NCBI GenBank assembly: GCA_004802725.1
Contig: SGPM01000130.1
Coordinates: 1-64,000 of the forward strand
Length of the DNA stretch: 64,000 nt
Source of the DNA: Antrodiella citrinella
Taxonomy: Eukaryota > Basidiomycota > Agaricomycetes > Polyporales > Steccherinaceae
Direction: 5' to 3'
Positions 23,554 through 35,412 of the stretch are shown here, in pieces; position 1 is the first letter of the stretch, and every line of letters begins with the position of its first letter. The position numbers and the translations under genes were made by a program. The notes beneath the pieces were generated by a model, which was not told the DNA's origin, searched no databases, and saw only the letters and a program-made list of their open reading frames with translations.

Positions 23554-25307
23554 TCAATTTATCTTGATTCTAGGTTTATCTCCTTCTCCAAACCATCCAG
23601 TGTCCTGCTCCAAATCCTTCGGAAATTCAGGTAAGATTGTAGCCTCATCGGCACCCAGATCCTCTGCGTCCATGTCAGGACCTATGTCGACGTCGCCGAG
23701 AGTTTCCACCATAACATTCGGACTGAACTCAACAGTTGACAACGTCCGGCGGCTGATATTGTTGTCTACCCTGGGCGTTGCTGCACGGATCTGGAGTAAA
23801 ATGCGACACGCGCAAACGGAATGCATAACGCGCTGTAGCCTGTCTCCGATTCCTCTTCAGACTGGAAGCTGTGACAGTTTATTTGAGGACTACGCACTCG
23901 ATGAGGAACTGAATCGACTCGCGCTGCGAGAGGGATACTGGTCAGATCATTACCTCACCGGTTAGAGAGAGATGCTTACCGGTGCCTTGAGCGGAATAAC
24001 GACGTTCAAAAACGAAAATACTGGCACATGATTCAAGATTAGGGAGTGACTGCCAGCGTGCAAAGATCTCACCAAAGAGATACAGATAATACATGATCCC
24101 TGAGATGTCGTAAGTCGAATGAAACATGACAGAGGATGAGCCAAATACCAGATTGGAACAGACTGCTGAAGAACGATGACTGTGAGATCTCTTTTTGATC
24201 TAGCAGCAAGGATGAAATCAATTTGGAGCTTGGCAGAGTCAGGGGAATAAGAACTAACAATGTCTTACACCGACGTATAGCGTCAATACCAAGATCACTA
24301 CAAGCGAATCTCGCGTCAATGTTCCTCCAAGGGCACATTTCGTGTGAGGTACGCACCCGTCTCGAAGACCATGAGGAGAATGAAAGCGACATAGATCAGC
24401 TTGCTCCCTCCGGAGACGAAACATCCAGTGAGTTGTGGAGAAATCTTGTCGATGTGAATGACTATCGTGAGTGAATAAATGCTGTCGCAAGATCACGAAA
24501 GCAAGCAGAAGTCGCTTACAGGTCATTGATTCTAAAAATACATTCGTCACGTAGCTCGAACCACCCAGACATCCCGCGCCCAACACGAGCAGCGCAATGA
24601 CGACCCGGATATCTTTTGACCAGAGAGCCCAAGTCCGCATCATGAGGATCACTGTGCAGGGCGGTTCAGTTTCCAGTGGTAGATTAGAAGAAGAAAAGAA
24701 GCGTACCTTCTGTGATAGATATACCGATTATGTTGGCCCCTGCGTACAGCGAAAGCGTCAGAAAAGACCGACGACAAACACGGTGAGTACTTACAACCTG
24801 CAATGCGAAAGCTGTCATGGCACAACTCCACTGAAGGGGATCTCGCTAGTTGGTCTGCATGAGGTGTGAGATTCAGGATGCTGACAGCGCAAACGATTCG
24901 TCAGCCGTACTCACGCCAAAGAACGACAGACATGTCAATGTAAGGTGGATATCTTGCAAGTACGAACAGTACCTTGCCAAACTTCCATCGTGCTGGCCAT
25001 ACAAGAGAGACCTCTTCTCCGAAAGTCAAGACATGGTCGTAGAGCTGGCAGTATGCGATCAGTTCGTGTCCTCGAGAAGACGCTCGAGTTACTCACCAAG
25101 ACGGCTGCAGTGACAACTTAGCGTTGCGTCAGACATCCAAGTCTCCTAGAGAACGACTAGACTCACAATAGAAATACTGCACGAACAATTGGAGTTGAGT
25201 GAGAGATGCCTGCGATCGATCTCAAAGCGACTCACGTTGACAACCTGAACCCTTTGCAGAGATGCCAATACAAGGGGATTCGATGCAAGAAGTGTGCCTG
25301 CAGACAT
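23554..25307 (-). CDS. DUF6533 multipass membrane protein, tandem copy A
   Basis: Start at 25307: MSAGTLLASNPLVLASLQRV, then QVVN spliced through a 10-nt exon and a 20-nt exon (YFYFVTAAVL) to LYDHVLTFGEEVSLVWPARW and GKVLFVLARYPPYIDMSVVL. This is the DUF6533 signature (D..LTF.EEV..VWP..W...K.LF...RY). Later segments: SVELCHDSFRIAG, VILMMRTWALWSKDIR with a hydrophobic helix, SYVTNVFLESMTC, LIYVAFILLMVFETG, VILVLTLYVGV, FLNVVIPLKAP, and an acidic cytoplasmic tail VETLGDVDIGPDMDAED ending GDKPRIKIN at 23554. About seven membrane segments expected. The family is restricted to basidiomycetes and functionally unknown; receptor- or transporter-like roles are untested. The frame looks intact throughout. 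The space 25308-26030 between the copies contains no further gene. Confidence 0.82.
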
Positions 25308-26030
25308 GAACAAATCGCGGCGTTCACACACGCCAGCAGCAAAGGGTCATGCAAAGTGCCGTCCAGCAGATATTCAAGTGTAGCTGTGAAAGAGGAAGTT
25401 CCTCGCCATTGCCCTTGCCTTATATCAGCCGCCGTGCATGCGCATGAGGGTGTCATCAAGAAGGAGATCATCGCCGAAAAGTTCAACAGAATCCGTGAGA
25501 TTCGCACCGGCTGCATTTGGTGCAAGCCACAATTCTTCATGACCCTGAGTAGCCCTGAGTACGATTGACGCAACTGATATCAAAACTCGTCCATTCCATC
25601 GTGCTTGACAAGAGTCACTGAGACTGGGCGTCAGCAAATCCTCGGAACATTGACCGTCGAGTCAGCGCATTTGACCACCACGAAGCTCTGCAACTATATA
25701 TATCGCGAGCATCAGCGCACATCATGATACAGTTCCGCAGTGGAACGTACATTTGCCATAACAAAGTCTTCCACTTCGGACATTGGACCGTCCTTCGTAT
25801 CGTCAACTGATGTTCAAACCGGAGGTCACGGTTCAGTCATCATTGTGGTGACATTCCGTATTCCGTCGGTACGTGAGATTATGGGAGTATCTAAGACCTG
25901 GTATGTATCGTATCAGTACGCAGAATTATTGTACGAGGTGGGCGAGACTCACTGAAGTATATCCATCCATGGAATCGTTACGATAGATCATGTTTGCACT
26001 AGGCATTACACCTGAGTCCACAGGCGACAT

Positions 26031-27797
26031 CTAATTCTGCTTCACCTTCGGTCCATCACCTTCCCCAAACCACCCAGCATCATGCTCCCAATCCTTCTCC
26101 AACTCAGGTACATCCTCGTCCTTATCTTCACCCTGTGCATCCAGCTCCGGGCCAATATCGACGTCTCCAAGTGTGTCCAAGATAACATTCTCGCTGAACT
26201 CTATACTGGTCAACGTCCCGCCCCTGATGTCGCTGTCTACCCGGGGTATCGCGCCACGGATTTCGAGTAGGATTCGACAGGCGCATATGGAGTGCATGAC
26301 GCGCTGGAGCCTGTTGTTCGATGTTCAGTGCATTTGGAGGGCGCGGTATGATATGCAGGACGTACTCGATGAGGAATTGGATCGACTCGCGCTGCGAGAG
26401 TAATGCCGGTGAGAATACCATAACTCGAACATAACTCAAGGAATCATGCAAAAAGACGTACTGGTGCCTTGAGCGGGATGACGACGTTCAAGAACGAAAA
26501 TACTAAACGACAATTCAGGATCATGTTGGCTTCCGGAACACGAAGACCTCACCAAAGAGATAAAGATAATACACAATTCCTTGAGACGTCGTTAGTGATA
26601 TGTCAACACTGCTAGAGAATGAGGTAAATACCCGTTTGAAAGAGACTGTTGAGGAACGACGACTGTGAGATTTCTTTGCGATCTAGCAGAAGGGAAAATG
26701 TAGGTTGAGGTGTGCGCAGCAGAAGACAAAAAAAGACTGACATTGCTTCACGCCGACGTATAACGTCAACACCAATATCACTGCAATACAGTCACGCGTT
26801 AGCATCCAACTGGAAGCGAATATAGACGGTGCGCACCAGTCTCGAATATCATAAGGAATATAAATGCGACATAGATGAGCTTGCTGCCTCCGGAGACGAA
26901 GCATCCAGTGAGTTGTGGAGAAATTTTATCTATGAATATAACTATCGTCCGCGCTTTAGCTTCACAAAAGCGCAATAGGAGCAGAACACGCTTACAAGTC
27001 ATGGATTCTATGAACACCCACGTCACGTAGCTTGCACTGCCTAGACATCCCAAACCCAACACGAGTAACCCAACGACTATCCGGATGTCTTTCGACCAGA
27101 GCGCCCATGTTCGCATAATCAGGATCACTGGCAGGAGGGTGGTTCAGTTTTTGGCGGTAGAACTGGACGAGGGAGAAGAGAGTACATTCTGTAAAGGTGA
27201 TACCAATGACGTTTGCCCCTGCGTATGGTTAAACGTGTCAGTACCAGCCTGTCCGTAGTTACAGCATGTACTCACAGCCTGCAATGCGAAAGCTATGATG
27301 GCACATCTCGACTGAAGGAGAATTGGCTAGTTGATCTGCATGACATGCGAGCCTCGCGGTTCAGTACGTCGACGGCGGTGAAGAGTTACAAGGCGTACTC
27401 ACGCCAAAGAACGACAGTCACGTCAATATAAGGAGGGTATCTCGCGAGTATGAATAGCACTTTTCCGAGCTTCCATCGTGCTGGCCATACAAGGCTGACC
27501 TCTTCTCCGAAAGTCAAGACATGGTCGTAGAGCTGGCAGCAAATGATAAGTTCGTGCGCCCATAGGAATACGTTCGAGCAACTCACCAAGACGGCCGCAG
27601 TAACGACTTCGCGCTGCGTCAGACCTCTGTGTCACTCTCCAAAGACCGACAAGACTCACAATAGAAATACTAGATGGTCAACACATTAGATATGCTTTCT
27701 GTGATCGATCGGATAGGACACTCACGTTGACAACCTGGACCCTTTGCAGAGATGCCAACACAAGGGGATTCGATGCAAGCAGAGGGGCCACAGACAT
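26031..27797 (-). CDS. DUF6533 multipass membrane protein, tandem copy B
   Basis: Start at 27797: MSVAPLLASNPLVLASLQRV, QVVN, then the same two tiny exons (YFYFVTAAVL) and LYDHVLTFGEEVSLVWPARW, LGKVLFILARYPPYIDVTVV. Further exons read SVEMCHHSFRIAG, VILIMRTWALWSKDIRIVVG, LGCLGSASYVTWVFIESMTC, LIYVAFIFLMIFETG, VILVLTLYVGVKQC and FSFLNVVIPLKAPV. The tail has TLGDVDIGPELDAQGEDKDE and ends GDGPKVKQN at 26031. Exon structure matches copy A, and both appear functional, so the duplication is recent enough to keep introns but old enough for clear divergence of the tail. Function unknown as for copy A. Confidence 0.82.
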
Positions 27798-28572
27798 GAA
27801 CAGATTCAGAAACGCCAACAGCAGCAGGGGGTCATTCAGAGTGCTGTCCAGCAGAGGTTTCGTGAAGACGTGGAAGCGGAACTCCTTGCGAACATTGGCT
27901 CTTGTGTTTGCCTGATTTCAGCTCATATATATGTCGTGGCGAGAAGAGTCGGCCTGAGAATGAGGAGCATCAAAATGTGAGAATCAGCAAATTTGTCGCT
28001 GAAACGCCACAATCTTCCGCGGCCCTGGGGACTACGCAACATGGCTACCAAGACTTGCTCATTTCAAGTTCGTCCTGATGTGCTTGGAAAGGTTACTTAT
28101 AGTGATTCACTGGGACCAAGGTACTCAATCCTCACGAAGAGAAAACAGAAGACGTTAACGTTGAACGTTGAACGAAACTCCCTGCTACTATAAATATCGC
28201 CAACTTCATCACAGAACAACAATTTGTCCCTTCAGCGCAGCGCAACGAGACGACAACGAACATACCAGCGCATCACACAATCACACACCAAAAACAGTTT
28301 TTTTTGGACTCCTTGCATTAGATTCCTGCTCTGCTAAGTAAAGGGCACAACTGAACCCGATGTCTATGCGTCAAGCATACAAGTGGATGGACGAAAAGAA
28401 CGAAAACAAAAGACAACCAGTGCAAAACCTGATCAAAAGGCAGGGGCGAGACGAACCCAGTGTGTGGGGGGTATACACCTACAATGCGACGGGGTAATAA
28501 CGATAGCGCAAACGACGCTTAACAGCGTCTATGATGTTTGAAGGCATTCGAACGTGAGAGAGGGCAAGTCGT
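27798..28572. other. Intergenic region, no gene recognised
   Basis: It holds the upstream region of DUF6533 copy B and the 3' flank of the secreted Ala/Ser-rich protein gene. The minus ORF 28479-28886 is the wrong frame of that gene's last exon. Confidence 0.5.
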
Positions 28573-29996
28573 TTACAACCAGCGACGGGTATTCCTTCCA
28601 CCAAAACCGCCGAAGCCGCCCTTGGAGCCGTTGTTACCACCCTTGGAGCCTCCCTTGTTGGGGTTGGGAGTAGTGGTAGCCTTAGCAGTAGCGGAAGCGT
28701 TGTTAGCGGCGGAGGCAGCAGCACTGGTAGCAGCAGCACTAGAGGCAGCGGCACTAGTGGCAGCGGCGCTCGATGCGACAGCTGAAGCAGAGCTAGTGCT
28801 GTTACCACTAGCAGCACCATCATCGGTGACCGTGAACTAAAAGCAGATATTAGCACACACCCAGACTCAAAGCAATTAGAAGACATACGTAGATCTGGTC
28901 ATCGAAAGAACCGTGCTGAGCGATGGGGCCAAGGACGGGCTGATGGTTAGCAGCGGTGTTGATCGACGCGAGACGATAGACACCAGCGGGGAGACCACTC
29001 GTAACATCAGCGGTAAGAAGACCACCGACGGCAGCCGAGTTCAAACCCTTGAAGAAAGTGAACTTCTGGGGGTTGGTGACCGTAGTCTGCGTAAGGGAGT
29101 CGATCTGTTCGACGACGACATGGGAGTGACCCTGGACCTGACCCTGAGCGTTGGTCTGCTGAGGTGCAGCGAAGTAGTTCTCGTCAGCGTTCACGAAGAA
29201 GCCGGTCTCCATTCCGGCGATGGCCATCGATATGGTGAAGGCGGTGTTGGCCTTAACGGTTCCAAAATTCTGGGGGAAAGTGAACTTGGACGAGGGCATG
29301 TTGGAGGAGGAGGGGATGATACCCATGGGGGCAGTGTTGCATGAGCCCGTCGTGATCTGCTGGCCGTTCGTCAGGGGAAGGTTGGGAACCGTCAAGCAGA
29401 AGTTGATGAAGTTGTTGGTCGACGTCAACGAAGCAACCTGACCGGCGGCGGGGACATCTTGACCATTATTAGCGAAGCCCTTGGCGATGACGCTAGGGTC
29501 CAAAGCTACACAAGGAATCAGTATGACCTACAGACGTTGATCTTAAAGCATGGACTTACTCAAAGAGGTCTGCGCATCGCTGCTGCTACTGGCAGACGAA
29601 GTCGACGAAGCTACAGCTGCAGTCGATGAAGCCGACGCGGAAGCAGTGCTGTTGTTGTTACCTAGGATGATATGAGCATCGCAACATATAAACATGTATT
29701 TGATTCAGCTTACCGGCAGCACCGCTGTTACCGCTGTTGTTACCGGTGGAAACCAAAGTGCCGTTCTTAGCAGAACCAGTACTCGTGGGAGGGGGAAGAG
29801 AAGTGGTCGCGATGTGGTGACTGTTCGCGGTGGTAGTCACATCCTGATCGACGAACATATGTCAGCGTCTGAAAGGATATGTCAAGGAACGTCGATCACT
29901 TACGCATCCATCAGCCTTGTGAGGAGCAGGGATAGCGTTTGCGTTGAGGGCAGAAAGCACAACAACGGCGAAAACAAAGGCAGCTTTAGAGAACAT
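28573..29996 (-). CDS. Secreted Ala/Ser-rich fungal surface protein
   Basis: Start at 29996 gives a signal peptide (MFSKAAFVFAVVVLSALNAN, then AIPAPHKADA). Linkers rich in Ser/Ala/Asn follow (TGSAKNGTLVSTGNNSGN; STASASASSTAAVASSTSSA). The globular domain runs from PSVIAKGFANNGQDVPAAGQ through FINFCLTVPNLPLTNGQQIT, SCNTAPMGIIPSSSNMPSSK, GMETGFFVNADENYFAAPQQ, GHSHVVVEQIDSLTQT and NHQPVLGPIAQHGSFDDQIY. The C-terminal tail is Ala/Ser repeats ending in a Gly/Asn/Lys-rich stretch and RNTRRWL at 28573. Five exons. The conserved GHSHVVVE and AQHGSFDD segments occur in a family of secreted mushroom proteins, some of which I recall being labelled 'ribosomal protein S17' in databases, a label with no visible basis here. 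Likely cell wall or extracellular; function unknown. Confidence 0.8.
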
Positions 29997-30220
29997 CTTG
30001 CTTGGAAATTGATCGGAGGAAGTTTTGCAAAAACGAAAGTGGAAAGAATGTAAGGTGCGAAGAGTCGTTCAAGACACTTGGAAGAAAGAATGTAAACGAC
30101 ACCGGGTCGGACTAGCACTAGGCCAAGGGCAGCAGCCAAGTAGAGCAGGGAACCAGCAAAGGAGGAGGAACGGGAAGGGGATGGTGAAGGGAAAAGACGT
30201 GTTGGGAGGGGGGTCACCAT

Positions 30221-30228
30221 CTTTTATA
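30221..30228 (-). promoter_or_regulatory. TATA box of the secreted Ala/Ser-rich protein gene
   Basis: Read on the minus strand the site is TATAAAAG, 225 bp upstream of the ATG at 29996, implying a 5' UTR of nearly 200 nt. A strong consensus TATA fits a highly expressed secreted protein. Confidence 0.5.
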
Positions 30229-33200
30229 CAACTTCGGCTGGAGGGTGGCTTGATAATTGTTTCTCACCCACCCAAATCAACAGGCACGATGTCGGGGGTC
30301 AATCAACAAACATGTCGCCTGCGTTATTCACGCAACATCATATGGACAGATTGGTTATCGCGGTCGTCAAGGCGATTTTCCTCTCGCAACCTTTCCATCC
30401 CCTTTCTACTTTTTCTGACTGGCTTGTTTCCAGGGTAATCACCGCATGTAACCTCGCAAAACCAACGCAAACAACGACCGGAGAAGAGACGTGGCGGCGG
30501 CCATGGGTCAAAGCGAAGTCGACGACGATTGTCCGAACGAGGGAGGAACGAACGCACACTCAACGCGATCATGTTTTGGTATGGCGCTCGGCATGGCCAC
30601 CATGTCAATTTGAGCACTGCACTTCCTGCTATGAACCTCTACGAACCCGTGTTGTACCTGTAATTGTGATGCAGGGATTTCCTGCTGTGTGCACCCTCAT
30701 AACCCTGGATGCGGGGGATTTGACGGGGATGCCTTGAAGGTGTTTACACCGTTGGTAACCGGCACTTGCGGCAACTTCTTCACGCCTCCATCATCCGATC
30801 ATCCTCATTTGAAGCGTACTCCGACATGAACAGAACTCAAGTATCCTTGTCAGATACACAATTACTCGAGGACAAAGAACCTGTCAGAATCGGACAACAG
30901 CCATACTGTTGTCTTTGGTTGTTCTCATAGACAATGGCGAACTGAAGAGTTCCACGCCGACCTTGTGACTGTCGTTTGTTCTTTCCAGTGATCCCGTTCT
31001 GGACTGAACAAATTCAAGGCAAATTGATCCCTTCGTATCCAGGCAGAGTCGTACCTCGGGCATAAAGGCTGCTAATAATAGACTGCGTTGTCCCTAGATA
31101 CATGTTTGCCACTTTTGCCTCGTCCTCGATATAAATGCCTCACAATGAAGGAGTGACATCATTAATATTAGGTACGACTGCTCAGATCGTGATCATCCTC
31201 AACCTCGGACGACGCTGACATTGACAACGCTTTCGACAGATACCGTCCACGTCGTACTGTGCACATCACTTGTGTTCGTATTTCACAGGCAGATGTTGAC
31301 TTGTTCTCATACAATGTCGATGCGTGCTTCGCTGTCGACTTAAATGTTCACCGACTCGGAAGCCACGCTTCTGCCATCTTGCCGCCGTCGTCCTGCAACC
31401 GTCCCGAGCCCGAGTTCTCACATGCATGCGGCCACGACTGACCACGACCACCTCGGAAAACAACCAGGTGGTGTACAACCATCTCAATCTCAGCTGCATT
31501 TGATCATCCATCGACACAAAATTGACCAATGGTACTGGCCTCGTATCAGGCCATCACGTACGTGTGCATCTCATTGGCTGAGGGCGATTCCAATCTCCCT
31601 CCATATGATAGGGCATATGTTGACGTGATTTATCATCTCAGAATTGTTCTGAAGTCGTTTCAATTTCTCTCAAACATTCAAAAAGTCCTATTTCGAGGAG
31701 ATCATGCGGTGTACAAGGTTCGCTGAGCGTCAAATCTTGAAATCTGACACGATCGCTCGACCTCTGGCTATGATAAAGTGAACTCACCGTCACCGCCTTT
31801 CTGAGACAGGTGGTAACATCCTGTGTTTCCCATATCCCCATCGCCACCTGCAAGTACGTTCACATCAATCATCGTCAGGATTCTGCACTAGTGCTTTACG
31901 CTCATCTATACGCGGGAGTCTGCAGGGCCTGATAGCGCATGGTCTCGTATAACACACGAAGTGGATCTATGCCTCAAATCTGCGACTCTGAGCGAATCAA
32001 GACGAAAAAAGGTGCATCTTCGACTCTCTTGCCCCGTCAGCTCTTTATATAAGAGTGGTTGAACCTCAGAAGTACGAGGTTGCCTGCGAGGCAGATGTTT
32101 TTCAGGCTGCTGCATCGGCCCCTCGCCGTGACACATCTGCCTCTTGCTTTTCCGCTTCCGATTTTCCGGACCAACACGAGACGTTATAGTGGGGTTTGGG
32201 TCATTCCTAGGGTTCTTTCCCCCTTGCACAACTTCCTTTTGAGCTCTTCTGAAGTACGTATCCATCCTCGCTGCCAGGATCCGAGTACCTGACGTTAGAG
32301 AAAGGTTGCGAGAACTGATGCGTGGTATGTTGAATACGGCTTTCATAAATTCATAGCAGGCCTTGAACACAGTTTTCGCCGGCCTTCGGTTCTATGTCAC
32401 TATGCTTCCTGAACGAATCCGTTCATTTCAACGCAGATGCTCAAGCACTTGGACATGTTCGGTAATCCCTCTATGAGCATTGGAGAGGAGGTCAGCCTCC
32501 AGGTCGAGAATTCATTAGATCTCAGGCCAGCCGGGGACTAGTTACTGGTATGCGCATGGATTCGACGCGCGCCTTACTTCTAGAAACCAGCTCTCTCACA
32601 TCGTCAGCCTCTTCCGCACCTTCTCCTTCCTTCCCTCCCTCCTTCTGTTCTTCTTCTAGCTTCTAGATTCGCTGCCACACCGTCCGCACTTTTGTGCAGA
32701 AGACAGAAGACTGAGGAGACGCGTATACCTGTGGACCCACAACTAGCCAGCCACCCTCGGGCTGGCCAGGTATTTCCTTACTTCTGGCTTCTCCCGCCTC
32801 GAAGATACGTCCCTTATATCTGTTCTGGAAATTGTTGGTTTTCCGCTGGCATGCTCGACTTCAACTAGTCCCGCGCCCTTCAGGACTGATCATGATTGCC
32901 ATTCATTGGATAGATGCCAAGCTGACTGCGACCGTAGCTAGTCCCACGAGAATCACTCCCTCCAGCACCCTCTCTTTCATCGCTCTTCACGCCTATTGAC
33001 CGTGACTATTCAAGCTCTCATAGCGCACTTGTATCTGTCTTGCTTTGATCCTCTTTCGTCTCGGTTTTTAGACTCTGGGACTGCTAAGTTCGCGTCTTCC
33101 ATGTCTATAAGTCTGGGCTCTGGGGGTCCAAAACACGCAATGGACTGAAGCTCTCTGATGCTGTACTCTGTCATTTGTTCAAGCTTGTAATAATTGTATG

Positions 33201-33383
33201 AACCCTGACGTCCTCGCCACGATTACGTACACCGCGTACCAGTACAACGGGCGCTTTGCGACGGACTCAACTTGAACATGACTCTTCACAACCTGCTTGA
33301 AGCTTGAAACTCACTATTGCACATTCCTACGATAATTATCCTACATCTCTACCTAATTCTACCTCATACCAACACTACTCAGG
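30229..33383. other. Long intergenic region (about 3.2 kb) without a recognised gene
   Basis: ORFs such as 30312-30737 (+), 31266-31529 (-) and 31906-32370 (-) show no family patterns, no extension across splice sites and unlike codon use. A pyrimidine-rich tract (TTCCTTCCCTCCCTCCTTCT) lies near 32622-32641. It is the longest gene-free stretch in the window and is likely the regulatory region of the gene at 33384, possibly with a non-coding RNA; nothing specific can be shown. Confidence 0.4.
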
Positions 33384-35100
33384 ATGTCTGGCAGCCAATC
33401 CCGCTTCCTGCCTTCTTCTTTTCGTATATCGGGTCTCGTTAAAGCTTGGGAAGCTGCTGCTCGCGCTACCACGCAAACCCCAACTCAAACTGTGACAACA
33501 GTAACAGCGGAGGCTGGACTGAGTGCATCTGAACGTCGTGTCCCGCTCCTCAAGCAGACATTCACTCCGCGCAAGATCACCAATGAGTCAACGGTTGCTA
33601 CGCCTCAGATGCCCGGACAATACCCCGTTACTCCTCCGAAGGCGATAGAGGCTCCTCCCATCTGTGACTCAGCCCACAAAGCTCCTGCCGTTAGCGAAGT
33701 CAATGCACCCACTTGTCTGACCCCACCTCCGAGTGACGAGGCTCAGATCAAGAACGGTACTCTTGTCGTTCCGCAGACCCCGGAAAGCCCTACGCCTTTG
33801 ACCCGGCGGGACGCGTCGAACCCTCTTCCCATGCTCACGTTCAACAATAGTGCAGATGAAAGCTGCGAGGTAGACTTGAAGATGAGTCCCGAACGCGTCT
33901 CCATGCTTCCTACTCTCGACTCTCACTTGCCATCCCCGCCCCCTTCGCCTCCGGCCGACCTTACTCTCAAGGTAGACGCTCCGAGCGCTGTAGTGACGAC
34001 CGAGCTTCCCTCTGCACTCTCGGTCCCTGCTGTCGTCAAGACTTTCCGAGACATGGACGTCCAGACTGACCCTGTGGTTGTTATTCCGGTCAAGAGGACG
34101 AAAACTACTGCCTCTGGCTCTGTGGACTCGCTGGCCCCGGAAGCGAAGAAACTGCATATCAGTGACTCTGTTACTGCCTGTATCTCAGCTTCTGCCTATT
34201 CTGTCGCTGCCTCTGCACCCACTTCCCCTCCTGCTTCGGAAGTACCAGGTGTCAAGATGGTACCCAAAGACAGCTTGGAGGAAGTCAAGTCGTTACTTAC
34301 GAAGATCGAGTCTATGGACTGCGTGGCTAATGCCGAAACTGTCTCCGGGAACAAGTCTACGGGATTCAAGATGATACCCAGCGAAAGCCTCGAAAAAGCT
34401 AGGGCGCTGATGACGAGCATCGAGTCCATGGAGTGCGTGAAGGACTTGGCAGCGAACCTTCTCGAGGCGAAGGTCCTGCTGTCGGAGATTGTGGATATGG
34501 ACTACGTGAAGGCTACTATACCCTATCTGGCTGTCCCGCCTCCTCGTGCTCGGCCGACGAAGACCTTTTTAGAGACTGCGATGTCTGCGGACGAGAAGCT
34601 TCCCGATGGTCAAGAGACTTGTCTAGAGACCTCTTCGGAGCTTGTGGCGTCTGCGAAGGGCGAGGCTTTGGACGTCCAGGACCTTATTTTCTTCAATTCT
34701 CCAGATGTGGAAACATCCCCTCTGCCAACCCCTGCTCCACCGAACTCCTTGGTCGAAGGTGTTTGCAATGCGGCGGTATCTTCGCAGACAAGAGACGACA
34801 GCAAGCCGTACCAGGTCGTCATACGCAACGTTGGGTAAGCCAATCATGATCTCTCACTCAACCCTCTTCGTTGACTGACTTTGAATTATTGTTTGCAGGT
34901 ATTGTACGTTGATGCATAAAGTCGAGGCCCCCGCCCCGGAGAATTGGGAGAAACGGCCAGTCCGCCGCCGCAAGGCTCGGGTTTCTGATCAGTTCATCAT
35001 GAACAAGATCAAGGTGTGCCAGGGGCTCGTCATCGCTGAGTTGAAGAGCGTACATGCAAATGAGGAGAGGCGTCTGTTAGCATTGGCTCAGTATATCTGA
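33384..35100 (+). CDS. Unknown Pro/Ser-rich protein with three KxxxxSLExxxxLLxxIxSM repeats
   Basis: Two exons, 33384-34834 and 34899-35100, joined in phase (GG|G), giving 550 residues. The N-terminal 285 residues are Pro/Ser/Thr-rich and probably disordered. A repeat block at about 289-378 has three units: VKMVPKDSLEEVKSLLTKIE followed by SMDCV; FKMIPSESLEKARALMTSIE followed by SMECV; and a diverged NLLEAKVLLSEIVDMDYV. The C-terminal exon is basic and helical (ENWEKRPVRRRKARVSDQFI, then MNKIKVCQGLVIAELKSV). No signal peptide or membrane segment. Nuclear localisation is possible from KRPVRRRKAR. I do not recognise the family. Confidence 0.72.
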
Positions 35101-35412
35101 CGTACATTGTCTAACGTTGCATTCAACTGAATGTCATTCCTTCCATACTGTAGACATTTCTATAGCAGCGCAGGCACCGCCATTCAGCCATCCATAATCT
35201 TACATTCATTCCACCATATGCACGCGGTCCAAAACATGCTTGAATTGAGCATGAGCATCACATGGTATTTCCAGGCAAGCAAAGACAGAGTTCAACAATT
35301 GCGCAAGATCATAGTGCAGACAGGGTAACTGTGTACAACAAGACATGAGTATGGTCAGGATATCAACCGCCGAGACAAGAACACAAGAAGAAATAGAACA
35401 TTAGCAAGGAGA

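Larger units (their letters stand above)
23427..28000. repeat. Tandem duplication of a ~2.48-kb unit carrying a DUF6533 gene
   Basis: Start codons (25307 and 27797), stops (23554 and 26031) and a downstream match (ATCGTATCAGTACG near 23427 and 25907) are all offset by about 2.48-2.49 kb. Exon order, exon sizes and intron positions agree between the units. Similarity also reaches upstream of the starts (GCTGGACAGCACTCTGAATG versus GCTGGACGGCACTTTGCATG). Confidence 0.85.

Noticed and set aside
31906..32370. 154-residue minus ORF in the gene-free region
   Set aside because: Basic, patternless, no homologous text and no TATA or splice context.
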